Assembly: GCA_017429885.1 (NCBI GenBank) | Contig: JAFROA010000012.1 | Span: 1 to 6,563 of the forward strand | Direction of reading: 5' to 3' | DNA length: 6,563 nucleotides | DNA from: Bacteroidales bacterium | Lineage (GTDB): Bacteria > Bacteroidota > Bacteroidia > Bacteroidales > UBA932 | Shown: positions 1-6,508 of the stretch, piece by piece | Layout: every line of letters starts with the position of its first letter | Position numbering within the stretch: the first letter of the stretch is position 1 | Position numbers and translations under genes: made by a program | Notes under the pieces: generated by a model | What the model was told of the DNA's origin: nothing | What the model saw: the letters and a program-made list of their open reading frames with translations, nothing else | Database searches by the model: none

Positions 1-789
1 ACTGATAAGAAGGGAGTGCAGAGACTCTTCGTGTTCTCCCAGGTTGAGACCGGCCGTACTTATAGGGATATGGCATATTCTGTCAGTGAGGATGGCGGAA
101 AGACCTGGAGCAAGATTAATGTGCTTGACAAGCCATGTATAATGGCCTTCACCAGCATAATCCAGCTCAATAACGGTGATTATCTCGGAATGTATCATCG
201 GGGCAATTCGGATCAGGACAGGGCACCTCTAAAGATTTGGCAAGCGGTTTCCCATGACGGAGGGTTGACTTGGGACGAGTCCACTCTAGTGGGCGAATAT
301 CCCGGGAGATCGCCTTGCGAGCCTTGCGTTTTCCGTTCCCCTGACGGGAAGACCCTCATTTGTCTGGCTCGTGAAAACCAGCGGAAGGGATGCTCGCTGT
401 TTATGGGCTCCAAGGACGAGGGGGCGACCTGGACGACAATGAGAGAAGCTCCTTGGGGACTGACCGGTGACAGGCATATGGTTCGTTACCTGCCTGATGG
501 AAGGATCATTTCCGTTTTCAGGGATATGGCTCCCAACAGTCCCACAAAGGGCCATTTCGTGGCCTGGGTGGGAACCTACAGGGATGCCACGGACGGTCTC
601 TCCGGTCAATACAGGGTCAAGCTGCTTCACAGCTATGCTGGTCCTGATTGCGGCTATCCTGGGCTTGAGCTGCTTCCGGATGGGACTATAGTCGCCACAA
701 CTTATATAAAATACCATCCCGGAGAGGAGAAGCATTCGGTTGTCTCCGTCCGATTCACAATAAAGGAACTTGATGATTTGTTTAAGTAG
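1..789 (+). CDS. Sialidase-fold (BNR/Asp-box repeat) glycoside hydrolase-like protein, 5' end outside window
   Basis: This is the C-terminal 262 codons of a larger protein. The frame is open from base 1, so the GTG at 16 is an internal Val codon and not the start. Three Asp boxes (S-x-D-x-G-x-T-W) are visible: SEDGGKTW at 85-108, SHDGGLTW at 250-273 and SKDEGATW at 409-432. These are the beta-hairpin signatures of six-bladed sialidase-type propellers. Between and after them lie segments rich in Arg, Glu and Tyr: CEPCVF near 316, LARE near 364, GDRH near 466 and DCGYPGLELLPDG near 646. In sialidase-fold enzymes such residues form the active site, and the Tyr of CGYPG could be the nucleophile (inference). 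Proteins of this type in Bacteroidota act in host or plant glycan breakdown. Substrate specificity, true sialidase activity and secretion cannot be judged because the N-terminus is missing. A lipoprotein gene follows after 12 bases. It could also be a non-catalytic or non-sialidase member of the superfamily. Confidence 0.85.
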   Translation, partial: TDKKGVQRLFVFSQVETGRTYRDMAYSVSEDGGKTWSKINVLDKPCIMAFTSIIQLNNGDYLGMYHRGNSDQDRAPLKIWQAVSHDGGLTWDESTLVGEYPGRSPCEPCVFRSPDGKTLICLARENQRKGCSLFMGSKDEGATWTTMREAPWGLTGDRHMVRYLPDGRIISVFRDMAPNSPTKGHFVAWVGTYRDATDGLSGQYRVKLLHSYAGPDCGYPGLELLPDGTIVATTYIKYHPGEEKHSVVSVRFTIKELDDLFK

Positions 790-801
790 AAATAACTGAA
801 T

Positions 802-2268
802 ATGAGGAAGATCGTTATTTTGATTGGGGCTCTTCTTGTCCTGGCCGCTTGTGGCTCTGAGAAAGAGCCTGTCGTTAATTACAAATTATGGCTCGATTGG
901 CCGGAGAGGCAGCTTCCGGATTTTTCCACTCTTGGGGAGCCCGACATCACTGGAGTCAAGAACAACTTTGACCTGGTCGACATCGATGAGACACTGAATC
1001 ATTACGCCCTTCTCCTGGAGACAACCCTGAAAGTAAAGAATGAGGAGGAATATACCTTTAAAGCGTCCACCGATGACGGTTCCAGGTTTTATGTTGACGG
1101 TGAACTGCTATATGATAACGATGGAGCCCACGGACCGATCACCAAGGTTGTTACCAAGAAACTCTCCAAAGGCAGTCACGACCTGAAACTGGAATATTTT
1201 GATTGCGACAAGGGGCAGTCCATCAATTTCTTATATTCCACCCCGACGATAAACTGGAGAGAGATTAACGATAGGCTTCTTGAAGAGGAAGACAAGGCTA
1301 CGGACAAGGATGATTTTGTGAAACCGCAGATTGATGAGGCGCTTGCGAGATTCAACGCATGGAAAGGGGATGATCCGGTCATGGCGTTCCCGATCGTGAC
1401 AGATGTCCACACCTGTGGCCGCTTCACCTACAAGCATATTGGCCATGCGGTCAAAGTCGCTGAGGCTTTCGGCTGTGACTTCATTGAGAATTTCGGAGAT
1501 ATCGGCCTGAACGCTTATCCTGCCACGGAGAATTCTGTTTACGCGCGAGAGATTGTCGACAACGTCAAGGCTCAGATGATGAAATATGACGGAGTCTGGC
1601 TCTATACCCCCGGCAATCATGACTGGGATGCCGGAGAGGGTAAGTTCTTCACGGATGAAGACTTGACAGGCTTCTTCCAGAAACCTTGGCAGGACAAGGC
1701 GGGGGAAGCCCTCCACTTGACTCCAGGCAAGACGTACGGTTGGTATGATGTGCCTAAGAAAGGTGTCAGGGTGATATTCCTGAACAGCCAGGGCACCGGG
1801 ACGCAAAACGGCTCCTACTATTATTTCGACGACGATCAGATGGAGTGGCTAAAGGAGACCTTGGGCAAGACCCCGGTCGCCAAGCCAGTTCTTGTGACAG
1901 CGCATTACATGCCTCATCCTTTGGGTCGCTGGACCAATTCCAATCCAAACGAGGAGACTCTGGCGAGCAACCAGCGGGTGATGGACATCCTCTCTGATTT
2001 CGCGTCAAAAGGCACCTTGATCGGGTTGGTGACAGGTGACGCTCATGTTAACATGTACACGAAGGAGAATGGGGTGAACTATTTCATATCCCAAGGCTAC
2101 GGCTGGGTGGTTCCCGACCTCATGCTCCCGGGCACGACACACGCCTTCTTTGACTACAAGACCAACCTGTGCATCGATGTATTCGCCGTCAAACCTTTCA
2201 AGAGGGAAGTCCATACGTTCAGGGTAGGAGCAGGCGGAGAGGATTTTGATTGTTCCTTTGGGTATTGA
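802..2268 (+). CDS. Lipoprotein with PA14 domain fused to calcineurin-like metallophosphatase
   Basis: A 488-residue predicted lipoprotein. Residues 1-17 are a short signal peptide (MRK, a hydrophobic run, then the lipobox LAAC with Cys17). The following GSEKE is acidic and might favour surface display, but this is weak. Residues about 25-155 resemble a PA14 domain, including YTFKASTDDGSRFYVDG at 84-100 and KGSHDLKLEYF at 123-133; PA14 domains often bind carbohydrate. Residues about 195-435 carry calcineurin-like metallophosphatase motifs in order: DVH (Asp201, His203), GD (Asp233), GNHD (271-274), TAHYMPH (His368) and GDAH (412-415). The last would normally be GHxH, so one metal-ligand His is replaced by Asp413. 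The likely role is phosphoester hydrolysis outside the cytoplasmic membrane on a substrate held by PA14, for example a phosphorylated or glycerophosphoryl glycan; the substrate is inference. It starts 12 bases after the sialidase-like gene, suggesting co-transcription. The ATG at 802 is chosen because it begins the signal peptide. Only 52 bases separate it from pyrH, and no terminator is evident there. Confidence 0.87.
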   Translation: MRKIVILIGALLVLAACGSEKEPVVNYKLWLDWPERQLPDFSTLGEPDITGVKNNFDLVDIDETLNHYALLLETTLKVKNEEEYTFKASTDDGSRFYVDGELLYDNDGAHGPITKVVTKKLSKGSHDLKLEYFDCDKGQSINFLYSTPTINWREINDRLLEEEDKATDKDDFVKPQIDEALARFNAWKGDDPVMAFPIVTDVHTCGRFTYKHIGHAVKVAEAFGCDFIENFGDIGLNAYPATENSVYAREIVDNVKAQMMKYDGVWLYTPGNHDWDAGEGKFFTDEDLTGFFQKPWQDKAGEALHLTPGKTYGWYDVPKKGVRVIFLNSQGTGTQNGSYYYFDDDQMEWLKETLGKTPVAKPVLVTAHYMPHPLGRWTNSNPNEETLASNQRVMDILSDFASKGTLIGLVTGDAHVNMYTKENGVNYFISQGYGWVVPDLMLPGTTHAFFDYKTNLCIDVFAVKPFKREVHTFRVGAGGEDFDCSFGY

Positions 2269-2271
2269 TTC

Positions 2272-2303
2272 TTTCCACTTTAGAGAGAAATTCACTAAAT
2301 TTG
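2272..2303 (+). promoter_or_regulatory. Candidate Bacteroidota-type promoter for the pyrH operon
   Basis: TAAATTTG at 2296-2303 matches the Bacteroidota -7 consensus TAnnTTTG exactly. TTTC at 2272-2275, 20 bases upstream, matches the -33 TTTG at three of four positions. This would place the transcript start near 2307-2311, giving a leader of only about 10-14 bases before the pyrH ATG at 2321. The segment is AT-rich compared with the flanking genes and sits exactly between the accessory pair and the housekeeping operon. No transcript data are available here, and read-through from upstream is also possible. Confidence 0.5.
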
Positions 2304-2315
2304 ACAAAATTTGTC
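2303..2315. repeat. 13-bp interrupted palindrome at the predicted transcription start (possible operator)
   Basis: The arms GACAAA (2303-2308) and TTTGTC (2310-2315) are perfect inverted repeats around a single central A. The element begins on the last base of the candidate -7 box and covers the predicted start point, a position where a bound repressor would block transcription. The same bases also form an imperfect direct repeat, AAATTTGAC (2297-2305) and AAATTTGTC (2307-2315), spaced 10 bp apart. The spacing fits about one helical turn. An operator role is inference, and in AT-rich DNA a palindrome this short can arise by chance. Confidence 0.3.
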
Positions 2316-2320
2316 TGAAA

Positions 2321-3025
2321 ATGTACAAGAGAGTTCTGCTTAAACTGAGTGGAGAGATATTAGGCGGGCCTGAAGGAAAAGGTCTGGAGCCGGAGTATCT
2401 TCGTAAATATGCCCGTGAGATTGCCCAGGCGGCCAAAGCGGGACTTCAGATTGGCGTTGTCAACGGGGGAGGAAACATCTTTCGTGGGCTCCAGGGACTT
2501 GATAAGGGGTTCGATAGGGTAGGGGGCGACCGGATGGGTATGCTCGCGACCGTGATCAACTCTCTGGCTCTCAGTCAGTTTATTGAAGATGAAGGAGTTC
2601 ATGCTGAAGTTTTCACCGCGACCCCGATGGAGCCTTTTGTCAGGTACTACAACAGGGACAATGCCGTTAAGGTGCTTGAGGAAGGCGGAGTGGCGTTGAT
2701 AGCCGGTGGGACTGGCAACCCTTTTTTCACCACAGACTCCGGCGCCGCGCTAAGGGCTCTTGAGATTCGGGCGGATGTGATGTTGAAAGGCACGAAAGTT
2801 GACGGGGTCTACACCGCCGATCCGAAGAAAGACCCCTCAGCCGTTAAGTATGAGGACATTACCTTCGAGGAAGCCATGGCAAAGCAGCTCAGGGTCCTTG
2901 ACCAGACTGCCTATGCCCTTTGCAACGATGGGGATATGCCGATCATAGTGTTCGACATCAATTCCCCTGGAGCATTGAAGAGGATCCTTGACGGAGAAAC
3001 GGTCGGCACATTGGTACATAAATAA
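2321..3025 (+). CDS. pyrH: UMP kinase (uridylate kinase)
   Basis: A 234-residue cytoplasmic amino-acid-kinase-fold enzyme that phosphorylates UMP to UDP with ATP, a step in pyrimidine nucleotide synthesis. The length is close to the usual 235-245. Visible signatures are KLSGE at residues 8-12, VVNGGGNIFRG at 46-56, GGDRMGMLATVINSLAL at 68-84, AGGTGNPFFTTDSGAALRA at 128-146 and KGTKVDGVYTADPKKDP at 156-172. These are the nucleotide and UMP binding segments of bacterial PyrH. The frame extends upstream to 2246, but that would overlap the lipoprotein gene. ATG 2321 gives the canonical N-terminus MYKRVLLKLSGE. No Shine-Dalgarno sequence precedes it, as is normal in Bacteroidota; the upstream bases are A/T-rich. 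In the family the enzyme is a hexamer regulated by GTP and UTP. It is likely the first gene of the operon running to the end of the window, with frr starting 13 bases later. Confidence 0.97.
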   Translation: MYKRVLLKLSGEILGGPEGKGLEPEYLRKYAREIAQAAKAGLQIGVVNGGGNIFRGLQGLDKGFDRVGGDRMGMLATVINSLALSQFIEDEGVHAEVFTATPMEPFVRYYNRDNAVKVLEEGGVALIAGGTGNPFFTTDSGAALRALEIRADVMLKGTKVDGVYTADPKKDPSAVKYEDITFEEAMAKQLRVLDQTAYALCNDGDMPIIVFDINSPGALKRILDGETVGTLVHK

Positions 3026-3038
3026 AACAGATATAGCG

Positions 3039-3608
3039 ATGTTATCAGAGAAAGCCAAAGAGATTCTGAAAGGTGTCGAGGCTAAGATGCAAGACACTGT
3101 TGATTTCCTTGAGGAGGACCTCAAGACCTACAGGGTGGGCAAGGCCAACCCTTCCATTCTCAACAACGTGACCGTGAACTATTACGGCACTGATACCCCT
3201 ATATCCCAGGTGGCGTCCGTCAGTGTCCCTGACGCGAGGACCATCACCATCCAGCCATGGGAAAGAAGCCTTATCTCCGCTATTGAGAAGGCTATCATGG
3301 CCGCCAATCTCGGATTCACTCCGCAGAATAATGGCGAGATCATCCGTTGCCCTATCCCCCCGCTCACGGAGGAAAGGCGTAAGGATTTGATCAAGAAGGC
3401 AAAGGCGGCGGGTGAGAGTGCCAAAGTGGCTGTCAGGAATATCCGCCGGGAGGGAGTTGAATCTCTGAAGAAAGGCCAGAAGGCCGGTGATTTCTCCGAG
3501 GATGTCCAGAAGGAGGGAGAGGACGAGATTCAGAAGGTAACCGACGCGAAAGTGAAGGCTATCGACGTGCTCGTCTCCGCCAAGGAGAAAGAGATCATGA
3601 CAGTGTGA
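3039..3608 (+). CDS. frr: Ribosome recycling factor
   Basis: A 189-residue cytoplasmic factor that, with EF-G, splits the post-termination ribosome; the family is normally about 185 residues. Matching segments are YRVGKANPSILNNVTVNYYG at 31-50 (family R-x-G-R/K-A-x-P), SVPDARTITIQPWE at 62-75 and CPIPPLTEERRKDLIKKAK at 104-122. VAVRNIRRE at 130-138 contains the helix arginines that contact 23S rRNA. The C-terminal half is rich in Lys and Glu, as expected of the long three-helix bundle domain. The frame continues upstream to 2988, but ATG 3039 gives the usual short N-terminus and avoids overlapping pyrH. The pyrH-frr pairing is common in bacteria. The stop codon TGA (3606-3608) overlaps the GTG start of pheA by 4 bases, so translation of the two is probably coupled. 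Confidence 0.97.
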   Translation: MLSEKAKEILKGVEAKMQDTVDFLEEDLKTYRVGKANPSILNNVTVNYYGTDTPISQVASVSVPDARTITIQPWERSLISAIEKAIMAANLGFTPQNNGEIIRCPIPPLTEERRKDLIKKAKAAGESAKVAVRNIRREGVESLKKGQKAGDFSEDVQKEGEDEIQKVTDAKVKAIDVLVSAKEKEIMTV

Positions 3609-4450
3609 CGAACGTAGCTATCCAGGGTTATCGTGGGTGTTTCCACGAGCAAGCCGCTCGGGAGTTCTACTCCTCGAGAGGGGTAGACATCAGCATTGTC
3701 GAGGGGCCTACTTTCGAGAGCCTTTTCAAGGCGATGTCGGAGGGAAAGGCCAGTGCCGCGGTGATGGCGATCGAGAATACCATTTCCGGAGGACTGCTTC
3801 CCAATTTTGAGCTGTTGAGGTCCAATCCCTATAAGATCAAAGGGGAAGTCTATATTCCTATTCATCAGAATCTTATGGCCATTCCTGGTCAAGCTGTGGA
3901 GGACATCCGTGAGGTCAGGACCCATTATATGGCTATAAACCAGACAAGGCGTTTCTTTGAGAGGAACTGCCCGTGGATCAAGATGGTTGAGTCAGAGGAT
4001 ACCGCCAAAAGCGCCATCGAGATAGCCCAGCAGGGGCTGAAAGGCGTCGGCGCTGTTGCCTCAGAACTGGCCGCTGAACAGAATGGGTTGGAGATACTGG
4101 CGAAAGGAATCGAGACATATAAGCAGAATTTCACCCGCTTTCTCATACTCGACGACTCGATCACCATTCCCAGGAGCATGGCCGATAAGGCATCCCTTTG
4201 CTTCACACTTCCTCATAAGCCTGGCTCGCTGGCGCAGGTCCTGACGATTCTCTCTTTCTACGATATGAACCTGACGAGAATCCAGTCCCTTCCTATCCCC
4301 GGGAAAGAGTGGCAATACTTTTTCTACGCCGATATAAGGTTCTCTTCCTACACCCGTTATCGGCAGGCGCTAAAGGCCGCGAGACCATTAATGGCTGATT
4401 TTTACATACTTGGAGAATATAAATCATATTATAAAGCGAACAAATCATGA
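3605..4450 (+). CDS. pheA: Prephenate dehydratase with C-terminal ACT regulatory domain
   Basis: A 281-residue cytoplasmic enzyme that converts prephenate to phenylpyruvate, committing flux to phenylalanine. Residues 3-180 form the dehydratase domain: GYRGCFHEQAA at 8-18, AIENTISGGLLPNFELL at 55-71, DTAKSA at 132-137, VGAVASELAAEQNGLEIL at 148-165 and the catalytic TRF motif at 177-179 within NFTRFLIL. The usual SHPQAL segment appears as THYMAI at 106-111, keeping only the His. Residues about 195-272 are an ACT domain with PGSLAQVL at 206-213 (GALA-like) and IQSLPIPGKEW at 226-236 (ESRP-like region), so feedback inhibition by Phe is expected. There is no N-terminal chorismate mutase domain, unlike the fused enterobacterial P-protein. 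The GTG start at 3605 overlaps the frr stop, and no other start fits. The stop overlaps the aminotransferase start as ATGA (4447-4450). Confidence 0.96.
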   Translation: MTNVAIQGYRGCFHEQAAREFYSSRGVDISIVEGPTFESLFKAMSEGKASAAVMAIENTISGGLLPNFELLRSNPYKIKGEVYIPIHQNLMAIPGQAVEDIREVRTHYMAINQTRRFFERNCPWIKMVESEDTAKSAIEIAQQGLKGVGAVASELAAEQNGLEILAKGIETYKQNFTRFLILDDSITIPRSMADKASLCFTLPHKPGSLAQVLTILSFYDMNLTRIQSLPIPGKEWQYFFYADIRFSSYTRYRQALKAARPLMADFYILGEYKSYYKANKS

Positions 4451-5643
4451 TTATCCAACCCGCTGAAAGGACCAAGGGAGTCCAGGAGTATTATTTTTCC
4501 CGCAAGCAGAAAGACCTCGACGCTGTTTCCGCCGAGAGAGCTGAGAAAGGTCTTGGTAAACTCATAAACCTTGGGATAGGCGCTCCTGACGGAATGCCTC
4601 CTCAGGCGGCTATCGACGCCTTGGCAAAGGTCGCGGCTTTGCCGGATAGCCATAGATACCAGAATTATAAAGGTTTACCAGTGTTACGTCAGGCTTTCGC
4701 CGATTGGTATGCCCGTTATTATGGCGTAACTCTCAATCCCAATGGCGGTATTCAGCCACTGGTCGGGTCGAAGGAAGGTATCCTCCTGATCACTTTGGCT
4801 TTCGTCAATCCTGGAGATAAGGTCCTTGTCCCGGATCCCGGATATCCCACCTATTCGTCCACGGTACGTCTTGCCGGTGGGCAGATTCTGCCTTATAACC
4901 TCAAGGCTGAGAACGGTTGGTTCCCTGATTTCGACGAGCTTGAGAGCATGGATCTACAGGGTGTCAAGTTAATGTGGGTGAATTATCCGAATATGCCTAC
5001 CGGAGCTTCCGCCACACCGGAGCTTTATCAGAAGTTTGTGGATTTCGCCAAGAAGCATAATATCCTGTTGGTCAATGATAATCCCTATTCGTTCATCTTG
5101 ACCGATAAGCCTATCTCGATTCTCGCCGCTGAAGGGGCATGGGACTGCTGTCTCGAGTTGAATTCCTTGAGCAAGGCTCACAACATGAGTGGTTGGCGAG
5201 TAGGTATGGTGGCAGGAGACCCTGAGATGGTCAATGAGATATTGAAGGTGAAGAGCCAGATGGATTCCGGAATGTTCAAGGCCATGCAGCTTGCCGCTGT
5301 CGAGGCTTTGGCAGAGGGAGAGGACTGGTTCGAGAGGCTTAATGCCGAGTACAGGCGTCGCCGTGTGGTGGCCGGACAGATATTCGAGGCTCTAGGAGTT
5401 AAGTATAACCCGAATTCCACCGGTCTTTTCCTTTGGGGAAAAGTTCCCGGTCAGGCAAGTGAGTCCATGAGTTCCGGAGAGCTGCTCTCCGAGGAGATTC
5501 TCCATTCTTGTGGAGTCTTCATGGCACCTGGATATATATTCGGGAAAAACGGGGAAGGCTACATCCGTATCTCCCTCTGCGCCCCTGTTCCCACTCTTGA
5601 GGAAGGTCTCGCGCGGGTTAAGGAATATTTGGGAAATCGCTGA
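4447..5643 (+). CDS. PLP-dependent class I/II aminotransferase of the aromatic amino acid operon
   Basis: A 398-residue cytoplasmic fold-type I aminotransferase. Visible PLP-site residues are the Schiff-base Lys243 in SLSKAHNMSGWRVG (239-252), with Arg251 for the phosphate; Asp211 and Tyr214 in NDNPYSF; Tyr71 and Tyr74 in YQNYKG; DPGYPTY at 130-136; and Arg374 in YIRISLC, expected to bind the substrate alpha-carboxylate. The usual NPTG motif reads NMPTG (182-186), with Met183 in place of Asn. Annotation pipelines often label such proteins aspartate or LL-diaminopimelate aminotransferase. Its position between pheA and tyrA suggests it aminates phenylpyruvate and 4-hydroxyphenylpyruvate to Phe and Tyr (inference). 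Amination of prephenate to arogenate is an alternative, less likely because PheA and TyrA look prephenate-type. The ATG at 4447 overlaps the pheA stop by 4 bases, which argues for coupled translation. Because specificity cannot be read from the sequence I give no gene symbol. Confidence 0.92.
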   Translation: MIIQPAERTKGVQEYYFSRKQKDLDAVSAERAEKGLGKLINLGIGAPDGMPPQAAIDALAKVAALPDSHRYQNYKGLPVLRQAFADWYARYYGVTLNPNGGIQPLVGSKEGILLITLAFVNPGDKVLVPDPGYPTYSSTVRLAGGQILPYNLKAENGWFPDFDELESMDLQGVKLMWVNYPNMPTGASATPELYQKFVDFAKKHNILLVNDNPYSFILTDKPISILAAEGAWDCCLELNSLSKAHNMSGWRVGMVAGDPEMVNEILKVKSQMDSGMFKAMQLAAVEALAEGEDWFERLNAEYRRRRVVAGQIFEALGVKYNPNSTGLFLWGKVPGQASESMSSGELLSEEILHSCGVFMAPGYIFGKNGEGYIRISLCAPVPTLEEGLARVKEYLGNR

Positions 5644-5650
5644 TTTCAAG

Positions 5651-6505
5651 ATGGTTCTAGGAGTTATTGGATTGGGCCTCATAGGGGGCTCAATGGCTAT
5701 TGACCTTAAAAGGAGAGGCTACGCGCATAAAGTTCTGGGAGTCGAGTCCGAGCCTGTCAATGCGGAGGCTGCTTTGCGTATCGGCCTCTGCGACGAGGTT
5801 GTCTCTTTTGAGGACTGTATCAGGCGGTCTGATATCATCGTTATCGCTGTCCCGGTCGGTACCGCCGTCAAGATGCTCCCTCAGGTGCTGGATATATTCT
5901 CGGAGGAAGGCAATGGCGGAAAGATTGTCATTGACACCTGTTCCACCAAGAGCCAGATAGTCAGGGTGGCCCATTATCATCAGATGCGGGGCCGCTTTGT
6001 CGCCACGCATCCGATGGCTGGTACTGAGTACTCAGGTCCATGGGCCGCCATGCCCAACCTTTTCGACGGCAGGGCTTGTATTTTCGCCAATTCTGAGGAA
6101 TCCGATCCTCAGGCTCTCAAGGTGGTTGAGGATCTGTATGACGCTTTGAACATGCGTCCGATCTACATGAACGCCGATAACCATGACGTCCACACCGCCT
6201 ATGTGTCACACATATCCCATGTCACTTCCTTTGCCCTGGCATTGACGGTCCTTGACAAAGAGCAGGACGAGAAGCACATTTTCGACCTTGCATCCGGAGG
6301 ATTCTCCTCCACGGTCCGTCTGGCTAAAAGCTCCTCTGACATGTGGGTGCCGATCCTGACCCAGAACCGGGACAATGTCCTGCGGGTCCTTGACACTTAC
6401 CTTGAGAAAATGAAAGATTTCCGGGATGCTATCGCGGATTATGATGAAGCCAGAATCGAGGAGTTGATTCAAGAGGCGAACCGGATCAAGAAGATTATTA
6501 GATAG
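5651..6505 (+). CDS. tyrA: Prephenate dehydrogenase
   Basis: A 284-residue cytoplasmic enzyme that oxidatively decarboxylates prephenate to 4-hydroxyphenylpyruvate, the tyrosine branch. The N-terminus opens directly with the Rossmann strand and GLGLIGGS (residues 7-14). Acidic Glu32, after the second strand (LGVES), points to NAD rather than NADP. Further signatures are AVPVG at 66-70, DTCSTK at 95-100, THPMAGTEYSGP at 119-130 (His120 and Glu126 match catalytic positions in characterised TyrA) and SHISHVTSFAL at 186-196. STVRLAKSSSDMW at 220-232 supplies the Arg223 that likely contacts the substrate carboxylate. The protein ends with a helical segment and has neither an ACT nor a chorismate mutase domain, so any Tyr feedback would have to use the catalytic domain. 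The frame extends to 5510 inside the aminotransferase gene, but ATG 5651, 7 bases after its stop, gives the standard N-terminus. An arogenate-using (cyclohexadienyl) variant cannot be excluded. Confidence 0.95.
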   Translation: MVLGVIGLGLIGGSMAIDLKRRGYAHKVLGVESEPVNAEAALRIGLCDEVVSFEDCIRRSDIIVIAVPVGTAVKMLPQVLDIFSEEGNGGKIVIDTCSTKSQIVRVAHYHQMRGRFVATHPMAGTEYSGPWAAMPNLFDGRACIFANSEESDPQALKVVEDLYDALNMRPIYMNADNHDVHTAYVSHISHVTSFALALTVLDKEQDEKHIFDLASGGFSSTVRLAKSSSDMWVPILTQNRDNVLRVLDTYLEKMKDFRDAIADYDEARIEELIQEANRIKKIIR

Positions 6506-6508
6506 TAT

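Noticed and set aside
286..735. Minus-strand open frame of 149 codons antisense to the sialidase-like gene
   Set aside because: The + strand frame carries three Asp boxes here, and the antisense translation has no recognisable motif.
1231..1806. Minus-strand open frame of 191 codons antisense to the lipoprotein gene
   Set aside because: It lies wholly within a strongly supported + strand gene with recognisable domains, its translation shows no recognisable domain, and it has no upstream signals. It is a shadow frame.
2266..2300. Possible terminator after the lipoprotein gene
   Set aside because: I see no stable stem followed by T residues between the stop codon and the candidate promoter, so none is annotated.
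2246..2320. N-terminal extension of PyrH to an upstream ATG
   Set aside because: It would overlap the lipoprotein gene and add 25 residues not seen in PyrH proteins. ATG 2321 gives the canonical MYKRVLLKLSGE.
3582..3587. AAGGAG resembling a Shine-Dalgarno sequence before pheA
   Set aside because: It ends 17 bases before the GTG start, too far for normal use, and forms Lys/Glu codons of frr. The other genes here lack Shine-Dalgarno sequences.
5475..5491. Perfect hairpin, 7-bp arms CGGAGAG/CTCTCCG with a 3-base loop
   Set aside because: It lies inside the aminotransferase coding sequence (SSGELLSEE), has no following T-run, and is explained by ordinary codons. It is not a terminator.
5510..5650. 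N-terminal extension of TyrA into the aminotransferase gene
   Set aside because: It would overlap a conserved coding region by more than 100 bases. ATG 5651 sits immediately before the Rossmann strand.
6296..6310. Hairpin GGAGGA-TTC-TCCTCC
   Set aside because: It falls in the tyrA coding region at the conserved SGGFSST segment and has no T-tract, so it is probably chance.
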